A DNA stretch of 64,000 bases, taken from positions 2,914,001-2,978,000 of the forward strand of contig NZ_JAJSOO010000001.1 in NCBI RefSeq assembly GCF_029428875.1. Reading direction: 5' to 3'. Shown here one piece after another: positions 47,601-57,340 of the stretch. The notes under the pieces were generated by a model. That model made no database searches, had not been told where the DNA came from, and saw only the letters and a list, made by a program, of their open reading frames with translations. The translations under genes and the position numbers were made by a program. Numbering within the stretch: the stretch's first letter is position 1; each line of letters begins with the position of its first letter. Origin of the DNA: Streptomyces sp. JH34. GTDB taxonomy: Bacteria > Actinomycetota > Actinomycetes > Streptomycetales > Streptomycetaceae.

Positions 47601-49434
47601 ACTCGAGGGAGCCCTCGGCGTAACAGCGTTCGGCGACGGTGAAGAGAACGCGGCCGGGGGCTTCGGCGCCGAAGATGCTGTTCTTGCGCTGGCCGTAGTC
47701 GATGTGGGTGAGGTAGCCGTCACGGTCGTACGTGACCGGGGCCTTCCAGTTGAAGTTCTTCGCGTAGTGGTTGGTGTCCTTCTTCCACCACAGGGACATG
47801 GCGTTCTCGTGGACGTCCTCGACATAGTCGAGGTTCCACCGCCAGGCCTGCTTGCACTCGGAGCCCTTCCAGTCACCGGCCTTGTAGCAGGGCTCGTCGG
47901 CGTGGTTCCCGAACACCGGCACTGTGAGGGCCGAGTTGGTGACGGGGTCGCCCTCGGACCATCCCGGCAGCTTGTTCATGCCGAAGTGGTACTTGGTGCC
48001 GTCGTTGGTGGTGACGATCCAGTACTCGCCGTCGGCGTCGCCGTTGCCCTTGCCGGTGTCCATGACGACCTGGATCCGGGAGCCGTCTCCGTTGGCCGTG
48101 AACCACTGCTTGTCGTCCGCGTCCCAGACGAGCTCCGTCGTGGCCCCGCCCAGTGTCAGTGTGGCGTTGTCCGAGCCCCAGCACATGTCACCCGTCTTGT
48201 GGGTGGCGTTGTTGGCGCCCGTCTTCTTGGCGTCCTCGCGGCAGGAGGCGTAGGTACGGGTGATGGAGCCGGCGTTGTAGTCCCAGCCGTCGCCGATCCA
48301 GGAGGCCTGGTTGTTGGTGGACGAGGTCCGACCGTCGACCGACTGGGACGAATAGGACAGTCCCACCTTCGGGGTCAGCCCGCCGGGTGCTTCGGGCACC
48401 TGGACCTGGTAGCCGTAGGTGAAAGCACCGGAGGACGAACCGGATGCCCAGGCGCCGGACGACTGCAGTGGGGTCGCTGTGAAGTCTCCCGCCGCCGACG
48501 CTCCGGTGTCCAGCACGCCGACCGCACGTGAGCCGGGCCCGTCCGCGGCGGAGGCCCGCGCGAGACCGGACGCCTCCGAGCCGGCTTCCACGCCGAGGAG
48601 TTCGGCGACCGGAACACCGGCGGAGACCACCCGGCGGGTCTGCAGGGTCTCGCCCTCGTTCGCCGCGGCCGCACGCAGCTTCGCGTCGGCCTTCGGGTGG
48701 ACCACTTCGATCTCGCTGGCCATAGGCTGCATCGACACCGCCGCGCCGTCCGGCGTCTCCTCGGCCGGCGGCTCCGGGGCGCACTCGCCCTCGGTCGGCG
48801 CGTCGATCACACAGTTGGGCAGCAGGACGACACCGAACCGGTCGGCCGCCTGCGGACCGTACAGGTCGGCGAATGCGGTGTAGTCGACCCCGACGATGAC
48901 CTCGGCCGCCGGGTCGGCGGTGGCAGGCGGGGTGATCTCCATCAGCAGCCCGTCGACATCGGCGGTCTGCGAGTCCGCCGGAGCCTTCAGGTCGACGGTC
49001 CACTCGCCTGCCAGACCTGCGGGGTCGCCGTCCTCGGGTACTCCGAGCGAGACCGTCGGCACGTTCTCGACCGGGACCGACTTCCCCGGCTCGGCCTCCG
49101 TCAGGTCAGCCGTACCCACACCCGGCGCCCACTCCTCCACGGCCACGGGGGCGTAGGGGGTGGTCGGCACCTCCGGCGCCGTGGTCAGGTGCCTCTCGGC
49201 ACTTTCGTCCTGCTCCGTGCGCGCGCTCTCCGGCAGTTCGGGGAGTTCGACCGCCATCTCTTCGCGCGGCTTCGGCGGGATGGCTGCGGCCTCCAGCGAC
49301 AGGCTGCCCCAGGTGAGAGCCGACGTCAGCGAGACGACCACCGTCATGCGGAGACGGCGGCGTCTCTGCCGACTCCTTCCGGCCGAGGCCGGCCGGCCGA
49401 GCCCCCACCAGGACCCCGGACCTGCTGCACGCAT
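41617..49434 (-). CDS. Rhs/YD-repeat polymorphic toxin with lectin insert, Hint domain and ART-like tip
   Basis: A secreted protein of about 2605 residues. A basic N-terminus and hydrophobic segment (MTVVVSLTSALTWGSLSL) form the export signal. A SpvB/TcdB-like region starts near 330 (YQVQVPEAPGGLTPKVGLSY). YD repeats run to about 2045, interrupted at about 1802-1939 by a ricin-type lectin domain with QKW motifs (KCLDLSGG, NGSAAQKWSF, SAAQKWEAQ). The Rhs core motif ARMYDPAVGRFLSADP is near 2055. An Ala/Lys-rich linker and a Hint domain (FVPGTKVVMADGSTKDIEDV to VLVHNC, about 2325-2477) follow. The 128-residue tip (YRALAENDDP, WISTTKNPGIAF, DSEVLIWQNIP) resembles an R-STS-E ADP-ribosyltransferase. 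ATG at 49434 with AAGGTGGGAG; a longer frame upstream has no such signal. Confidence 0.88.
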   Translation of the reverse strand: MRAAGPGSWWGLGRPASAGRSRQRRRRLRMTVVVSLTSALTWGSLSLEAAAIPPKPREEMAVELPELPESARTEQDESAERHLTTAPEVPTTPYAPVAVEEWAPGVGTADLTEAEPGKSVPVENVPTVSLGVPEDGDPAGLAGEWTVDLKAPADSQTADVDGLLMEITPPATADPAAEVIVGVDYTAFADLYGPQAADRFGVVLLPNCVIDAPTEGECAPEPPAEETPDGAAVSMQPMASEIEVVHPKADAKLRAAAANEGETLQTRRVVSAGVPVAELLGVEAGSEASGLARASAADGPGSRAVGVLDTGASAAGDFTATPLQSSGAWASGSSSGAFTYGYQVQVPEAPGGLTPKVGLSYSSQSVDGRTSSTNNQASWIGDGWDYNAGSITRTYASCREDAKKTGANNATHKTGDMCWGSDNATLTLGGATTELVWDADDKQWFTANGDGSRIQVVMDTGKGNGDADGEYWIVTTNDGTKYHFGMNKLPGWSEGDPVTNSALTVPVFGNHADEPCYKAGDWKGSECKQAWRWNLDYVEDVHENAMSLWWKKDTNHYAKNFNWKAPVTYDRDGYLTHIDYGQRKNSIFGAEAPGRVLFTVAERCYAEGSLECSDANFTSKDPGKYRIWYDTPADLRCASGKMCWNAAPSFWSTKRLDTIQTSAQRRTGTDARQVVDRYQLKQSFPVLRTGPNTALWLESVTRTGYAQKGSTDASVTLNPVRFEPNVDDMPNRVMRGDQDPRPGFSRLRIGRVISEYGGETVVTYKQPAGQCATGQDLPGKSEKDALKSNTRLCYPSYWHPDPEKEDIDWFQKYVVQEIEELPNVDGAYSTSTKYTYGTAGWRMAEQEFTKKSTRTYSQFAGFDQVAVVTGADDPVIGSKRTKAVTRYFRGMGDNVSVKDTAGAHIAYDREPFAGRIAEELTYAEATVADAAWLTRSVTVPEATELASRDRGDSLDPLKAWRVTEPRQLAYSKDGDGDVRTSETKTTFETKYGLPVRIETLEDKADPGLVGDVSCTELEYVHHTGKNLIGLTKQSLSTATPCATADFTKTAKLASGSRTAYDGGGYGAALTDSTRGLATRTWSLKADGSGFQADGTVEFDSRGRVVKTTDPDDKSSTTTYRMEGGQTFGVTETNSLGQSSIQEIEPGRGTAPKSTDANGHVTQSVFDPLGRLVEAWAPGRTSSSSSVPDFAAEYHIPEIDPEEPDRLPPYVVTKARGHENRVESSVTVYDGLGRERQTQEEATGGGRLITDTLYNSSGEVWQTNNAYLATGKPSGQLFTPLAETAVPNATRYTYDGLGRVVKELPVLNGSEIQARSTRYEYGADWSTVINPSGAASYRVRTDSMGRTTQVDTFTDAERTEYTSVKYEFDDLGQLVKAYSAQNSARTWTWKYDQRGRMVSATDPDAGTTLTTYDHRDRPLTTTNARGVTVWTKYDELSRPTEQRLDGSAGDLVARSTYDTAPGGKGLPASSVRVTDGQEYTMTVGGYTADYQPRSTTLSLPDALATTWGLQKSYTSTYNYSDTGLLLDGTIPAAGAFDSEKLVVRYNEEGLPLSISGKDWYGSEAAYSPYGQLLRSTLGAQPHRVWSFSSFDDASGALTDQQVYREQNGDTAVVAGKLASHRSYSYDDAGNVTGIQERSTGIQERQCFTYDPIGQLTEAWTSADLDHCVDGPVKEDGALNVTAGPDGSGYWQQYEYDLLGNRKKLTEKDLAGATAKDSVTSYAYGKADGSQPHTLTKVTKKYTTPAGAQVTAEAERLHELTGETKQVTSLGNGDTQDLTWTWDGQVERLSGEGGGGRSPYVGLADKCLDLSGGTAAENTPVNLSGCNGSAAQKWSFREQPGQSDPDLGTMTVYDDKWCIEPGSPSAGSGLQLHACDGSANQKIKRNASGQLIHADTGLCIAVRDGATANGTSTVLATCSASSAAQKWEAQDETRYIYGPDGSRLLTVQGKQATLHVGETEVTTQAAGKLVSTHRSYDAPGGSVLRYQYGYNKTSTLVAQVGDHQGSTYAEVAMTDGMPVRVRKQDPFGNERGASTSGAGRQTHAAFLGMTPDDASGYTQLGARMYDPAVGRFLSADPVLDLADPMQANGYAYAHNNPVTLSDPTGLAVSLTASETAAALAGAGLSAAQVSQAQSTMGKSVTSVILSAAGEALWGLIGGGDVMGCFGGSVMSCVSMVVGAVPLGKLARIPSLVKAVHRTFNAIQALNKAKKKAEAVLAAAKAAQQKALAAKKAAIEKAKKAAQAAKKKAAEKKQTTSNKAVNETKKTGSPVQKQAQANSAPKVSSASATHKSSGGTKAGAGKPGGSSGGSSRSNGGSSGGGGSGKPGGSCPTSNSFVPGTKVVMADGSTKDIEDVEAGDKVLATDPETGETTVETVTAEIKGDGLKHLVKVTIDTDGDRGDETASVTATDGHPFWVEELGDWIDATDLRSGQWLRTSAGTHVQISAIQRWTAAGETVHNLTVSDTHTYYVLAGATPVLVHNCGSRPDGPDPDGNIVYRALAENDDPAMGLTARAPGNAGVSPLSHVAGKKLTPWISTTKNPGIAFDKYNQGHGVVAIDLRRTPYSYVDISSGPFPSSRRHSAYARKDSEVLIWQNIPAEAIVGHWPGG

Positions 49435-49868
49435 GCGTCGACTCCCACCTTGCGCAAAGAACAGCGGAACTTTGAAATACCGCGCAGCGCGCCCGACTTG
49501 GGCGCACGCGCCGGGAATCTTGCGACACGCGAGGGGAATGATCAAGGAACGCAGAGTGACCGGTGAATGCGAAAAGTGATCTTCACCACGGGACAAACAG
49601 GAACCGCTCCCATCAGGCGGTCGGGAGCGGGGGTTTCACAAGATCTCCGCAATGTCAGAGCTTTTCTCCCCGCCCGGGCATCCATGATCAAAAATTTGAC
49701 CTTCTCGCCTCATCACACTGCGTTTCGATCACGGATCGATAAATTTCTTTACTTAGGCAGTTGTCGCAAGCACATGCGATCGTGCGGGCGCATGTGTCCG
49801 CGGCCGGTGGAGCGCGGGCCAGACCTGTCGACCCCCGCCCGTCCGTTCGGTCCCCTCGGAGAAGCTCA
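49435..49868. promoter_or_regulatory. Divergent intergenic region between rhs and the FG-GAP gene
   Basis: 434 bases with no gene recognised. The section 49680-49770 is AT-rich and contains TCGATC-ACG-GATCGA (49725-49739), an operator-like palindrome. It presumably contains both promoters; boxes were not convincing. Confidence 0.45.
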
Positions 49869-52800
49869 GTGACCGTGCCACGCCTGCTCAGACCGTTCGT
49901 GCGTAGCCGCGCACGGCTGTCCGTCACCCTCGGCCTGCTCGTGGCCGCGCTCACCGCATCCCTGCTGCCGTGGTTCACCGGCTGGCCGGGCGACGAGAAC
50001 GCCTCGTCGCAGGCCCAGGGGGGCAGTACGAAGGCGTCACCGGCGGGTGATCGCCCCCGCACCCACGAGCAGGCCGCCGCCGCGGCCCGCCACACCGGCG
50101 AGAAGGTCCTCGTAGAAGCGGCCACCACCCCCACCACCCTCACCTGGGCGCTGCCCGACGGGAAGACGCGTCAGCAGATCAACGCCACCCCGCAGCGGGC
50201 GAGGAACGCCGACGGCGAGTGGGCGAAGATCGACACGGAGCTGCGCCGCACCAAGGACGGCATCCTCCCCGTCAACGTCGTGGTACCGGTCCGTTTCTCG
50301 GCCGGTGACCGCCAGGAACGAGCCGACCGCGACGCCCCCCCGGAGCACGCCGACGGCGGGGGACAGCGTGCTGGCCGAGGTCGAGCTGGAGGGCCACACC
50401 GTGGCCTACACCTGGCCCGGCACACTGCCCGAGCCGGTGCTCGACGGCGCGCGGGCGCTGTACGAGGAGGTCTTCCCGGGCGTGGACCTCCTGCTGGTCG
50501 CCCGTGAGGAGGGCGGCTTCGCGCAACTGCTGATCGTCAAGACGCCAGAGGCGGCACGGAACGAGGCCCTGGAGACGCTCACCTTCGGACTGCGTTCCGA
50601 GACTGCCGAGTTCGAACATGACCGCACCACCGACACGGTCCGCGTGCTCGACTCGCAGAAGGGCAGGGAGATCGGTTCCGTGCCGACCCCCTTCGCCTGG
50701 GACTCCTCCGGCAAGGACCCCGACCTGGAGCCGGGCACCGAGGTCCGCACAGCTACCGGAGACGCTGATGAGGTGCTGGGGCTCTCCGGTCTGTCCGGCA
50801 TCGAGCCGGGCGCGCGGAGCAGTGCGCTGAAGACCAGCCTGACCAAGGAGGAAGGCGGCGCCCGCCTCGGCCTGGACATGGATGCCACAGGTCTTCTGAA
50901 GAGTGACGACGTGCGCTATCCGTTGTTCATCGATCCGTCGATCCAGCCCCCCTGGAAGGCCTGGACGGTCGCGTACAAGCCCTACCCGAACTCCAGCTTC
51001 TACAACGGCACCAACTTCAGCTCCGGCACATCGGACGCCCGTGTCGGTCACGAGAACGAGACCAGGGGCACGGCCCGTTCCTTCTGGCGGATGGGCTTCT
51101 CCAGCAGCCTCAAGGGCGCCACCGTCACCAAGGCGCAGTTCAAGGTGCTCAACAACCACTCCTGGTCGTGCGACGCCCGAAAGTTCCACCTGTACCGCAC
51201 CGGGGCGATTTCCTCCGGCACCACCTGGGCAAAGCAGCCGAGCTGGTCGTCGCTCCTGCAGTCGCAGTCGTTCGCCCACGGGTACAAGACCTGTTCCGAC
51301 GACTACGTGCTGTGGAACGTGCAGGCAGGCGCCCAGTACGCGGCCAACGCCGGCGCGTCGACCCTCACCCTGGGGATGCGGGCCGACGCCGAGAGCGATG
51401 AGTACACCTGGCGCAAGTTCCGCGCCACGTCGGCCACCCTCTACGTGGAGTACAACCGCAAGCCCAACGAGCCCACGGCGGGCACCACCACCCCGGGCGG
51501 CGCCTGCCTGGCAGCCCCGTCCAGCCGACCCGTCGCCAAGACGAACATCGTGCTCTCCGCGACGGCGACCGACCCGGACAAGAACCTCTCCAAGCTGCGC
51601 TTCCGGTGGTGGAAGTCGGGCGCCACCGTGCCCTCGGGCACCCTGGTCACCCCCAACAGCGGCGGCAAGGCGACGCTGACCATTCCGTCCAGCAGCCTCA
51701 CCGACAAGACCACCTACCGGTGGGACGTCCGGGCGGAGGACAGCGAGGGCGCGGACTCCACTTACTTCCCACCCGGTGACCAGCCCTGCCAGTTCACCGT
51801 CGACGCCTCCGCACCACCGCGGCCCGACGTGACCAGCGTGGACTTCCCGGAGGCGACGTCGGACGGCTTGACCTGGTCCGAGAAGAAGTTCGGCCTGAGC
51901 GGCACCTTCACCTTCAGCTCACCGGGTGCCACCAAGTTCGCCTACACGCTCGTCGGCGCCACGTACACCGAGAAAGCCGCCACCCTCACCACGGACGAGT
52001 CGGGCAACGCCGTCGGTGTGCTCTCCCTCACCCTGACCCCGCCCAGCGCAGGGCCCAACAGCATGCGCGTCTACGCCTACGACTCGGTCGGCAACAAGTC
52101 GAAGGAGTACACCGACTACCTCTTCTACGTGCCGCCGCGGGACACCGCGGACGCTCCGGGAGACCTCAGCGGTGACGGCCGCGCCGACCTGCTCACCATC
52201 AACGCGAGCGGCAACCTCCGCTCCTACTCCGGCCTGCCCGACGGTGAGCTCTACGTCTCCCTCACCGCCGGATACGCCTCCGGCGGGGCACTGAACCCGA
52301 CCGGCCACTGGTACGCCCCCGCAACCGACAAGGCCGCGTTGATCTCCCACCACACCGACGTCTACCCCGGTGACGGTGTCACCGACCTCTTCGCCCGCAC
52401 CCCCGACGGCGGGTTCTGGCTGTACCCGGGCGACGGCTACGGCAGCTTCGACGTCGACAAGCGGCTGGCGGTCCGCCTGCCCGCCGGCTCCCCGGACCCG
52501 GCGAGCTGGGTCCAGCTCAAGGCCGTCGGTGACATCACCGGCGACCAGCGGCCGGAAGTGTTCCTGCGCACCGGCGACGCCTACTGGGCGCTGATCGGCT
52601 ACACGGGCGGTTCCTTCCAGGAAGCCGTCCGGATGAATCCCGACGCGTGGGCGATACGCGACATCGTCAACGTCGCCGACATCGACCTCGACGGAACCCC
52701 CGACCTCCTCTGGAGGAACACCTCCAACGGGAACGTGTACGTACGGCACGGCAAGCCCGGAACGGTCGCCGGCAGCGTGGACCTGGCCTCCCTGAAAACG

Positions 52801-53034
52801 GCGGCGGCCTCCCGCGAGGGCATCGACACCCCGTACGGGAACTCGTGGACCGGCGCCGCCATCGACACCGCCATCGGTATCCCGGACGTGAACAACGACC
52901 GCATCCCCGATATATGGGCGCGCTTCACGGTCGACGGATCGGTGAAGGTCTACCACCCGTCCAAGACCAACACCAACGGGCCCGCGAAGACCGTGATCTC
53001 CGGCGGCTGGGGCGACGTCAAGGCCTTCGGCTGA
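49869..53034 (+). pseudogene. DNRLRE/FG-GAP surface protein, frame broken at a C7 run
   Basis: About 1055 codons encoding a secreted protein of the type usually found beside Streptomyces Rhs genes. The N-terminal signal is RLSVTLGLLVAALTASLLPW. A conserved pre-domain (PDGKTRQQINATPQRARNAD), a DNRLRE-type domain (YPNSSFYNGTNFSSGTSDAR, GATVTKAQFKVLNNHSWSC), fibronectin-like strands and C-terminal FG-GAP/VCBS repeats (GDLSGDGRADLLTINASG; DVNNDRIPDIWARF) follow. GTG start at 49869 (GGAGAAG upstream). At 50335-50341 a run of seven C shifts the frame by +1; six C would give RDAPRSTPTAGDSVLAEV and a full-length product. As written the first frame stops at 50507. Confidence 0.75.
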
Positions 53035-53057
53035 CGTCGTGGCCGGATCGAGCCGGG

Positions 53058-53089
53058 AAGCCCGGACCGCAGCTGTGCGGCCCGGGCTT
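53058..53089. terminator. Terminator after the FG-GAP gene
   Basis: Inverted repeat AAGCCCGG / CCGGGCTT with inner CCGCA / TGCGG pairs, 24 bases past the stop. Confidence 0.65.
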
Positions 53090-53217
53090 GCCGGCTCCTC
53101 GGCGTTCGGGCTTCCGGCTCGTTCCGTCCCGTGTCGTCCCGGACGGGAGCACCGCCCTCTCCCCCACGTGACCGACCCCACCCCCCACTCCGTTCAAACT
53201 CCCGCAACAATGAACAC

Positions 53218-54210
53218 GTGATCACCTCGTCCGCACGGAGCCCCCGCCGCACCGAGCACGCGCCGACGCCCTACGTCGACCTGACCCGGGCGGAGTGGAG
53301 CGCGCTGCGTGACAAGACCCCGCTGCCCCTGACCGCCGAGGAGGTCGAGAAGCTGAGAGGCCTCGGTGACGTCATCGACCTCGACGAGGTCCGGGACGTC
53401 TATCTGCCGCTCTCACGGCTGCTCAACCTCTACGTCCAGAAGACCTCCGGCCTGCGCGGCGCCCTGAACACCTTCCTGGGTGACGCGGGCAACGGGCACG
53501 GCGAGCAGCGCGGCACCCCGTTCGTCATAGGGGTCGCCGGAAGTGTCGCCGTGGGCAAGTCCACCACCGCCCGCATCCTTCAGGCCCTGCTGGCACGGTG
53601 GCCGGAGCACCCCCGGGTGGAGCTGGTGACGACCGACGGCTTCCTGCTGCCCATGAAGGAGCTCCAGTCGCGGGGCCTGATGTCCCGCAAGGGGTTCCCC
53701 GAGTCGTACGACCGGCGGGCGCTGACCCGGTTCGTCGCCGACATCAAGGCCGGCAAGGACGAGGTGACGGCTCCCGTCTACTCGCACCTGATCTACGACA
53801 TCGTGCCGGGCGAGCGGCTGACCGTACGCCGCCCCGACATCCTGATCGTCGAAGGGCTGAACGTGCTGCAGCCCGCGCTGCCCGGCAAGGACGGCCGGAC
53901 CAGGGTCGGGCTCGCGGACTACTTCGACTTCAGCGTGTACGTCGACGCCCGCGCCGAGGACATCGAGACCTGGTACCTCCACCGCTTCCGCAGGCTGCGT
54001 GAGACGGCGTTCCAGAACCCGTTCTCGTACTTCCGCAAGTACACGCAGGTCTCCGAGGAGGAGGCGCTGGACTACGCGCGCACCATGTGGCGGACCATCA
54101 ACCGGCCCAATCTGCTGGAGAACGTGGCGCCGACGCGCGGCCGTGCCACTCTGGTGCTGCGCAAGGGGCCGGACCACAAGGTCCAGCGCCTGTCACTGCG
54201 CAAGCTCTGA
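53218..54210 (+). CDS. coaA: Type I pantothenate kinase
   Basis: Phosphorylates pantothenate, the first step of coenzyme A synthesis. 330 residues, the usual length. Walker A is [14 protein letters not shown] near residue 105. Other family marks are [31 protein letters not shown] and [23 protein letters not shown] start at 53218; upstream in-frame extension has no better signal. First core gene to the right of the island. Confidence 0.96.
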   Translation: MITSSARSPRRTEHAPTPYVDLTRAEWSALRDKTPLPLTAEEVEKLRGLGDVIDLDEVRDVYLPLSRLLNLYVQKTSGLRGALNTFLGDAGNGHGEQRGTPFVIGVAGSVAVGKSTTARILQALLARWPEHPRVELVTTDGFLLPMKELQSRGLMSRKGFPESYDRRALTRFVADIKAGKDEVTAPVYSHLIYDIVPGERLTVRRPDILIVEGLNVLQPALPGKDGRTRVGLADYFDFSVYVDARAEDIETWYLHRFRRLRETAFQNPFSYFRKYTQVSEEEALDYARTMWRTINRPNLLENVAPTRGRATLVLRKGPDHKVQRLSLRKL

Positions 54211-54228
54211 TCCCGGAAAGGGTGCACC

Positions 54229-55191
54229 GTGCTGCATCTGCGCCTCATCGTGCCCGCCGACCGCACCGACGAGGTGCTGGAGCTGATCGGGCGGACCGTG
54301 GGCACCACCCACGTCGCGGTGCTCGCGGGCGCCGCGCGGAACCCGGCGGGCGATGTGGTCATGTGCGACGTGGCGCGCGAGGCGGGCGACGAACTGATCG
54401 GCGCCCTGCGGCGGATGGACATCGACAGCGTCGGCTCGATCACGGTCGAGAACATGGACCTCACCCTCTCCCGGCACGCCGACGAGGCCGAACGGGCAGC
54501 GCCGGGAGAAGGCGCGGACGCGGTCCTCTGGGAAGAGCTGAGCGAGGTCACCCACGAGGAGTCGACGTTCAGCGTCACCTATGTGGCCTTCCTGGCCCTC
54601 GCGACGATGCTCGCCGCGTGCGGGGTGATGCTGGACAACGCGGTCCTGATCGTGGGAGCCATGGCGGTGGGGCCGGAGTTCGGGCCGCTGGCGGGTATCT
54701 CGACGGCGCTGGTGCAGCGGGCGCCCCGGCTGGTGGGGCGGTCGCTGTGGGCGCTGATCGGCGGCTTCGCCGCGGCCATGGCGATCACGGCGGGCTTCGC
54801 CTGGCTGATGGACCTGCTGGGCCTGTTCACCGAGGACATGGTCACGGCGGAGCGGCCCAACACCGGCTTCATCTGGCACCCGGACTGGATGTCGTTCGTG
54901 GTCGCGCTGCTGGCGGGCATCGCGGGGACGCTCTCGCTGACCTCGGCGAAGTCGGGTGCGCTGATCGGTGTGGCGATCTCGGTGACCACGGTTCCGGCGG
55001 CCGCCAACGCCGCGGTCGCGTTCAGCTATCAGGACCTCCAGCAGACCTGGGGGTCGTCGGTACAGCTGCTGGCCAACCTCGGCGGCATCGTGCTCGCGGG
55101 GACGCTGACACTGCTGGTGCAGCGGGCCGTGTGGAACATGCGGCGCCGGACGGTTCCGGCCGTCCGGCGGGCACCGGGCGTTCCCAGGTGA
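54229..55191 (+). CDS. DUF389 family membrane protein
   Basis: A 320-residue protein of the DUF389 family. The N-terminal 100 residues form a ferredoxin-like soluble domain (LHLRLIVPADRTDEVLELIG). The rest holds about six membrane helices with the family signature VLIVGAMAVGPEFGPLAGIS and the later SGALIGVAISVTTVPAAANA. Function unknown; transport is suspected for the family. GTG start at 54229, 18 bases after coaA, with GGAAAGG upstream, so the two are probably co-transcribed. Confidence 0.88.
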   Translation: MLHLRLIVPADRTDEVLELIGRTVGTTHVAVLAGAARNPAGDVVMCDVAREAGDELIGALRRMDIDSVGSITVENMDLTLSRHADEAERAAPGEGADAVLWEELSEVTHEESTFSVTYVAFLALATMLAACGVMLDNAVLIVGAMAVGPEFGPLAGISTALVQRAPRLVGRSLWALIGGFAAAMAITAGFAWLMDLLGLFTEDMVTAERPNTGFIWHPDWMSFVVALLAGIAGTLSLTSAKSGALIGVAISVTTVPAAANAAVAFSYQDLQQTWGSSVQLLANLGGIVLAGTLTLLVQRAVWNMRRRTVPAVRRAPGVPR

Positions 55192-55294
55192 CCGCGGCCC
55201 TGTCGAAGGGGTGACGAACCGGCAGCTTCACGGGCGCGGAGACTGCCGTACCGGGTACAGGCGGCAGCGGCAGCGCCGATGACACGATCCCGGC

Positions 55295-55791
55295 ATGACC
55301 GACACCCCGGATCTGATCTTGAATCCCAGGAACAGACGTGCCCTGTGGTGCTCCGTAGCCCTCGGAGCGGCCGGGACCGGCCTGGCAGCGATACGCCTGG
55401 CGTACGTGGCCGGGTTCCCGGACCCGGCGGCGGCTGTGGGCCTGCTGCTCGCGGTACTGGGTCTCGTCTGCCTGTACGCCGCGACCGCCCGGGTGAGCGC
55501 CGGTGTCCACGGTCTGCGCTCCTGGACGCTGCTGCGCCGCCGGAGCATGCCGTGGTCCGACGTCGCGGACCTGCGTACGTACATCCAGTACGGGCGTAAC
55601 CAGGAGATCCACCGTGTCAGCGTCTGAGGGGCAGTGACGGCGACACCGTCCACAGGAGCTGGCACGTCGCCGAGCTCGACGACGCGGGCACACCGGTCCG
55701 CCTCGCCGCCGCCCCGGACGACCTGACCCGCATCATCCGTGAGCTGGAGCGGAGCCGCGGGCCTCACGGCGCCGGACGGGCCCGGCCGTGA
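55295..55791 (+). pseudogene. PH-domain-like membrane protein gene with a one-base deletion
   Basis: Starts MTDTPDLILNPRNRRALWCS, has two hydrophobic segments (SVALGAAGTGLAAIRLAYVA; AAVGLLLAVLGLVCLYAAT) and a bacterial PH-like domain (RRRSMPWSDVADLRTYIQYG). The frame meets TGA at 55625-55627. Reading on in the next frame restores a sensible C-terminus (LRGSDGDTVHRSWHVAELDD, LTRIIRELERSRG) ending at 55791. One base is missing near 55624. A sequencing error or a recent mutation would both explain it. Confidence 0.65.
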
Positions 55792-55806
55792 GGCCGGGCC
55801 CGTCCG
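55773..55806. terminator. Bidirectional terminator between PH gene and glmM
   Basis: Perfect 15-bp stem CGGACGGGCCCGGCC with loop GTGA. It overlaps the stop of the PH-like gene and lies 16 bases past the glmM stop. Confidence 0.85.
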
Positions 55807-55821
55807 GGAGTTGACGGCAGA

Positions 55822-57180
55822 TCAGCCGAGAGCGGACTTGACCACGTCGGCCAGCTGCCCGGCCACGGCACGCGCCTGCTCCAGGTCGGCGGCCTCGACC
55901 ATGACCCGTACGAGCGGCTCGGTGCCCGACTTGCGCAGGAGCACGCGCCCGGTGTCACCCAGCTCGTGCTCGGCACGGGACACCGCGTTGGCCACCTCGG
56001 GCGAGGTGTCCACGCGGGACTTGTCGACGTCCGGCACATTGACCAGGACCTGCGGGAGGCGCTGCATGACGCCGGCCAGGTCGGCGAGCGTGCGCCCGGT
56101 GGCGCTGACGCGGGCCGCGAGCATGAGCCCGGTCAGCGTGCCGTCACCCGTCGTGGCGTGGTCCAGGACGATGACGTGGCCGGACTGCTCGCCGCCCAGC
56201 GCGAAGCCTTCGGCCTTCATCGACTCGAGGACGTAGCGGTCGCCGACGGCGGTCTGGACGAGCTGGATGCCCTCCCGCTCCATGGCCGTCTTGAAGCCGA
56301 GGTTCGACATGACCGTGCCGACGACGGTGTCCTTGCGCAGGTGGCCGGCCTCGCGCATCGCGACGGCGAGCACGGCCAGGATCTGGTCGCCGTCGATCTC
56401 CTCGCCGTTCGCGTCCACCGCCAGGCAGCGGTCCGCGTCACCGTCGTGGGCGATGCCCAGGTCGGCGCGGTGCTCGACGACGGCGGCCCGCAGCAGGTCG
56501 AGGTGGGTGGAGCCGCAGCCGTCGTTGATGTTCAGGCCGTCCGGTTCCGCACCGATGGTGACGACCTCGGCCCCGGCCCGGGCGAACGCCTCGGGCGAGA
56601 CACGGGCGGCGGCACCGTGGGCCTCGTCGAGAACGACCTTCAGGCCGTCCAGCCGGTTGGGGAGGACGGCGATGAGGTGGGCGACGTAGCGGTCGAAGCC
56701 CTCGGTGTAGTCGGTGACGCGTCCCACGCCCGCGCCGGTCGGGCGCTCCCAGGGCTCCCCGGTGCGGTGCTGCTCGTAGACCGACTCGATGCGGTCCTCC
56801 AGCTCGTCGGCGAGCTTGTGCCCACCGCGGGCGAAGAACTTGATGCCGTTGTCCGGCATCGCGTTGTGGCTGGCGGAGAGCATGACACCGATGTCGGCGC
56901 CGAGCGAGCCGGTGAGGTACGCGACGGCCGGAGTGGGCAGCACCCCGACGCGCAGCACGTCCACGCCGGCGCTGGCCAGCCCTGCCACGACGGCGGCCTC
57001 CAGGAACTCTCCGGACGCGCGGGGGTCGCGACCCACCACGGCGGTCGGCCGATGGCCCTCGAAGGTGCCCACCTCGGCCAGCACGTGTGCCGCCGCGACC
57101 GAGAGACCGAGCGCGAGCTCGGCTGTCAGATCCGCGTTGGCGACACCGCGTACGCCGTCCGTGCCGAAGAGTCGTCCCAC
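55822..57180 (-). CDS. glmM: Phosphoglucosamine mutase
   Basis: Converts glucosamine-6-phosphate to glucosamine-1-phosphate for UDP-GlcNAc. 452 residues. The N-terminal [14 protein letters not shown] is typical. The phosphoserine loop is [13 protein letters not shown], the metal-binding loop is [13 protein letters not shown], and the sugar-binding loop is GGEQSGHV. The C-terminal phosphate-binding [15 protein letters not shown] is complete. GTG start at 57180 with GGAGGACA upstream. It acts after GlmS (28902) in the same pathway. Confidence 0.96.
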   Translation of the reverse strand: MGRLFGTDGVRGVANADLTAELALGLSVAAAHVLAEVGTFEGHRPTAVVGRDPRASGEFLEAAVVAGLASAGVDVLRVGVLPTPAVAYLTGSLGADIGVMLSASHNAMPDNGIKFFARGGHKLADELEDRIESVYEQHRTGEPWERPTGAGVGRVTDYTEGFDRYVAHLIAVLPNRLDGLKVVLDEAHGAAARVSPEAFARAGAEVVTIGAEPDGLNINDGCGSTHLDLLRAAVVEHRADLGIAHDGDADRCLAVDANGEEIDGDQILAVLAVAMREAGHLRKDTVVGTVMSNLGFKTAMEREGIQLVQTAVGDRYVLESMKAEGFALGGEQSGHVIVLDHATTGDGTLTGLMLAARVSATGRTLADLAGVMQRLPQVLVNVPDVDKSRVDTSPEVANAVSRAEHELGDTGRVLLRKSGTEPLVRVMVEAADLEQARAVAGQLADVVKSALG

Positions 57181-57340
57181 TGGTGTCCTCCGAAAGTGCT
57201 CCGAAACCGCAAAACCAAAGTAAGCAAAACCGGGCATGACAAGACAAGGCACAGCAAAGAAGGGCGCGCCTGAGGCTGTCAGACCGATAAACATGCAAAC
57301 GTCTTAAGCCGTTATACGCCCGCGAGGGCTGATAAACGAA

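Larger units (their letters stand above)
34165..53040. other. Accessory island inserted in a conserved chromosomal segment
   Basis: About 19 kb of non-core genes (integrase pieces, toxin tips with immunity genes, an AICE-like element, Rhs and partner surface protein) between HIT/glmS on the left and coaA on the right. Several parts, notably 35290-35940 and 41280-41960, are visibly less G+C-rich than the flanks. The boundaries are approximate. Confidence 0.75.

Noticed and set aside
46369..48531. 720-codon plus-strand frame inside rhs
   Set aside because: Antisense shadow of the Rhs protein; no ribosome-binding site or motif.
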